This document shows, piece after piece, positions 4,666-5,679 of a DNA stretch of 5,679 nt. A program made the position numbers and the translations under genes. The notes below the pieces were generated by a model. The model did not search any database. It was given only the letters and a program-made list of their open reading frames with translations, and was not told where the DNA came from. Numbering within the stretch: the first letter of the stretch is position 1; every line of letters starts with the position of its first letter. Origin of the DNA: Akkermansiaceae bacterium (GTDB lineage Bacteria; Verrucomicrobiota; Verrucomicrobiia; Verrucomicrobiales; Akkermansiaceae); the NCBI GenBank assembly GCA_011524615.1, contig WTJZ01000165.1, positions 1 to 5,679 of the forward strand, read 5' to 3'.

Positions 4666-5679
4666 ATGACGAAAGCCCCTATCTTGTCTTTCTTGATAAT
4701 TGCGCCTGCATTTGCCCAGTCAATTGAGGAATATTCCTTCGGAGCAGAACCGATTACGATCGTCGGAAAGTCTGATAACTTTATCGGTGAAACTAGTTCC
4801 GCGAGCCAAGGCCAAGCCAATAATGAAGAATTGAGTCAACGTCCAGTGCTCCGACGAGGCGAGCTCTTAGAGGTGATCCCCGGCGTAATTGTGACACAGC
4901 ACGCAGGTGGTGGTAAGGCGAACCAGTACTTTCTTCGCGGGTTCAACTTGGACCATGGTACTGACTTTCACGTCGGAGTAGATGGAGCACCAGCTAACTA
5001 CCGCACCCATGCTCATGGTCAAGGGTATGCTGACATTAACTTCGTCGTTCCTGAGTTCATCGAGCGACTCGACTACTTCAAGGGACCTTTCTTCGCAGAG
5101 CACGGAGATCTCTCTACCGCAGGAGGAGCTGACTACCACCTCGTCCCCTACCTCGACCATGGAATCGCTAGTGTAACGTACGGCGAATATGATTATGTAC
5201 GTCTGTTAGTAGGAGACAGCTGGGAAGCAGGACAAGGAATCCTCACTCTCGGTGCAGAGTTCACCCACGAAGATGGACCTTGGGATATTGCCAATGATTA
5301 CAACCGCTACAATGCTTTTGCTAAGTGGTACATGGGAGATAAAGATAACTTTCTCAGCATTACTGGCCTCTTCCACGATGGCACATGGAACTCCTCTGAT
5401 CAAATCCCAGAGAGAGCAGTCAATAATGGGTCGATTGGAATCTACAGTGCCATTGATGACTCCACAGGCGGCGAGACCGACCGACACACTCTCTCCCTCA
5501 AGATGAAGCGCACCGAAGATGACTGGGGGCTACGCACAGAGGCTTGGGTCGGCACTTACGCGCTCGACCTGTTCTCAAACTTCTCTTACTTTACTGATAC
5601 AACTAATGGAGATCAATTCGAGCAAGACGAGCGTCGTATCTTTAGTGGGTTCAATATCGTCTATGACCGCCAGCACACC
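4666..5679 (+). CDS. TonB-dependent outer-membrane receptor (3' end cut by the window)
   Basis: The frame stays open for 338 codons to the window edge, about the first third to half of a typical receptor of 650-900 residues. A short signal peptide (1-17, ending APAFA before QS) precedes a TonB-box-like EPITIVGK (28-35). The plug domain covers about 55-165, with LLEVIPGVIVTQHAGGGKANQYFLRGF (68-93), NLDHGTDFHVGVDGAPAN, then RTHAHGQGYADINF and LDYFKGPFFAEHGDLSTAGG. From about 166 it alternates into aromatic-rich strands of the beta barrel. It is divergent from the TonB operon, so that operon's TonB probably energises it. The plug pattern resembles a group of uncharacterised receptors; the histidines suggest a metal or metal complex, but the substrate is unknown. 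ATG 4666 was chosen because it gives a normal signal peptide. ATG 4648 would add MDHYQH and lies within the palindrome. Neither start has a Shine-Dalgarno site. Confidence 0.9.
   Translation, partial: MTKAPILSFLIIAPAFAQSIEEYSFGAEPITIVGKSDNFIGETSSASQGQANNEELSQRPVLRRGELLEVIPGVIVTQHAGGGKANQYFLRGFNLDHGTDFHVGVDGAPANYRTHAHGQGYADINFVVPEFIERLDYFKGPFFAEHGDLSTAGGADYHLVPYLDHGIASVTYGEYDYVRLLVGDSWEAGQGILTLGAEFTHEDGPWDIANDYNRYNAFAKWYMGDKDNFLSITGLFHDGTWNSSDQIPERAVNNGSIGIYSAIDDSTGGETDRHTLSLKMKRTEDDWGLRTEAWVGTYALDLFSNFSYFTDTTNGDQFEQDERRIFSGFNIVYDRQHT

Noticed and set aside
4867..5487. Minus-strand frames opposite the receptor
   Set aside because: The plus strand encodes an unmistakable plug and barrel start there. 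The antisense products show no known motif.

Overview
The window comes from a Gram-negative (diderm) bacterium. It holds a compact minus-strand operon for TonB-dependent energy transduction and, divergent from it, the first third of a TonB-dependent outer-membrane receptor. The gene set DUF3450 / ExbB-like with a periplasmic extension / short ExbB / ExbD / TonB / TPR protein is the TonB2-TtpC layout described in Vibrio and other marine Gammaproteobacteria, and it also occurs in other aquatic diderms, including Verrucomicrobiota. I cannot settle the phylum from this window. I saw no rRNA, tRNA, CRISPR array, insertion sequence or phage gene.

Layout. The minus-strand operon reads from about 4459 down to 1, in this order: DUF3450 coiled-coil protein (3692-4459), TtpC-like MotA/TolQ/ExbB protein with signal peptide and coiled coil (2343-3695), short ExbB (1800-2336), ExbD (1393-1803), TonB (706-1380) and a secreted TPR protein (709 down to 1, cut by the window edge). 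Three junctions are 4-base ATGA overlaps (3692-3695, 1800-1803, 706-709). The other two gaps are 6 and 12 bases, so this is almost certainly one translationally coupled transcript. The 4460-4665 intergenic region contains three tandem copies of an 11-bp unit, a 15-bp Fur-like inverted repeat, a 19-bp near-perfect Fur-like palindrome and only weak promoter-like hexamers. A TonB-dependent receptor starts at 4666 on the plus strand and runs off the right edge.

How the parts would work together (inference from the families). ExbB and ExbD, plus the TtpC-like protein, form the proton-driven inner-membrane motor, and TonB carries the force to the receptor plug. The DUF3450 and TPR proteins are probably periplasmic accessories that TtpC-type systems carry. 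The divergent receptor is a likely client, and the Fur-like palindromes suggest shared metal control. The receptor's substrate cannot be named. Its plug has a histidine-containing motif (THAHGQGY) seen in a family of uncharacterised receptors.

I did not find a wholly new system. The most unusual features are the intergenic regulatory architecture (helically phased 11-bp repeats each carrying GATC, and the palindrome overlapping one of two possible receptor starts) and deviations from E. coli in the TonB membrane anchor and C-terminal motif.
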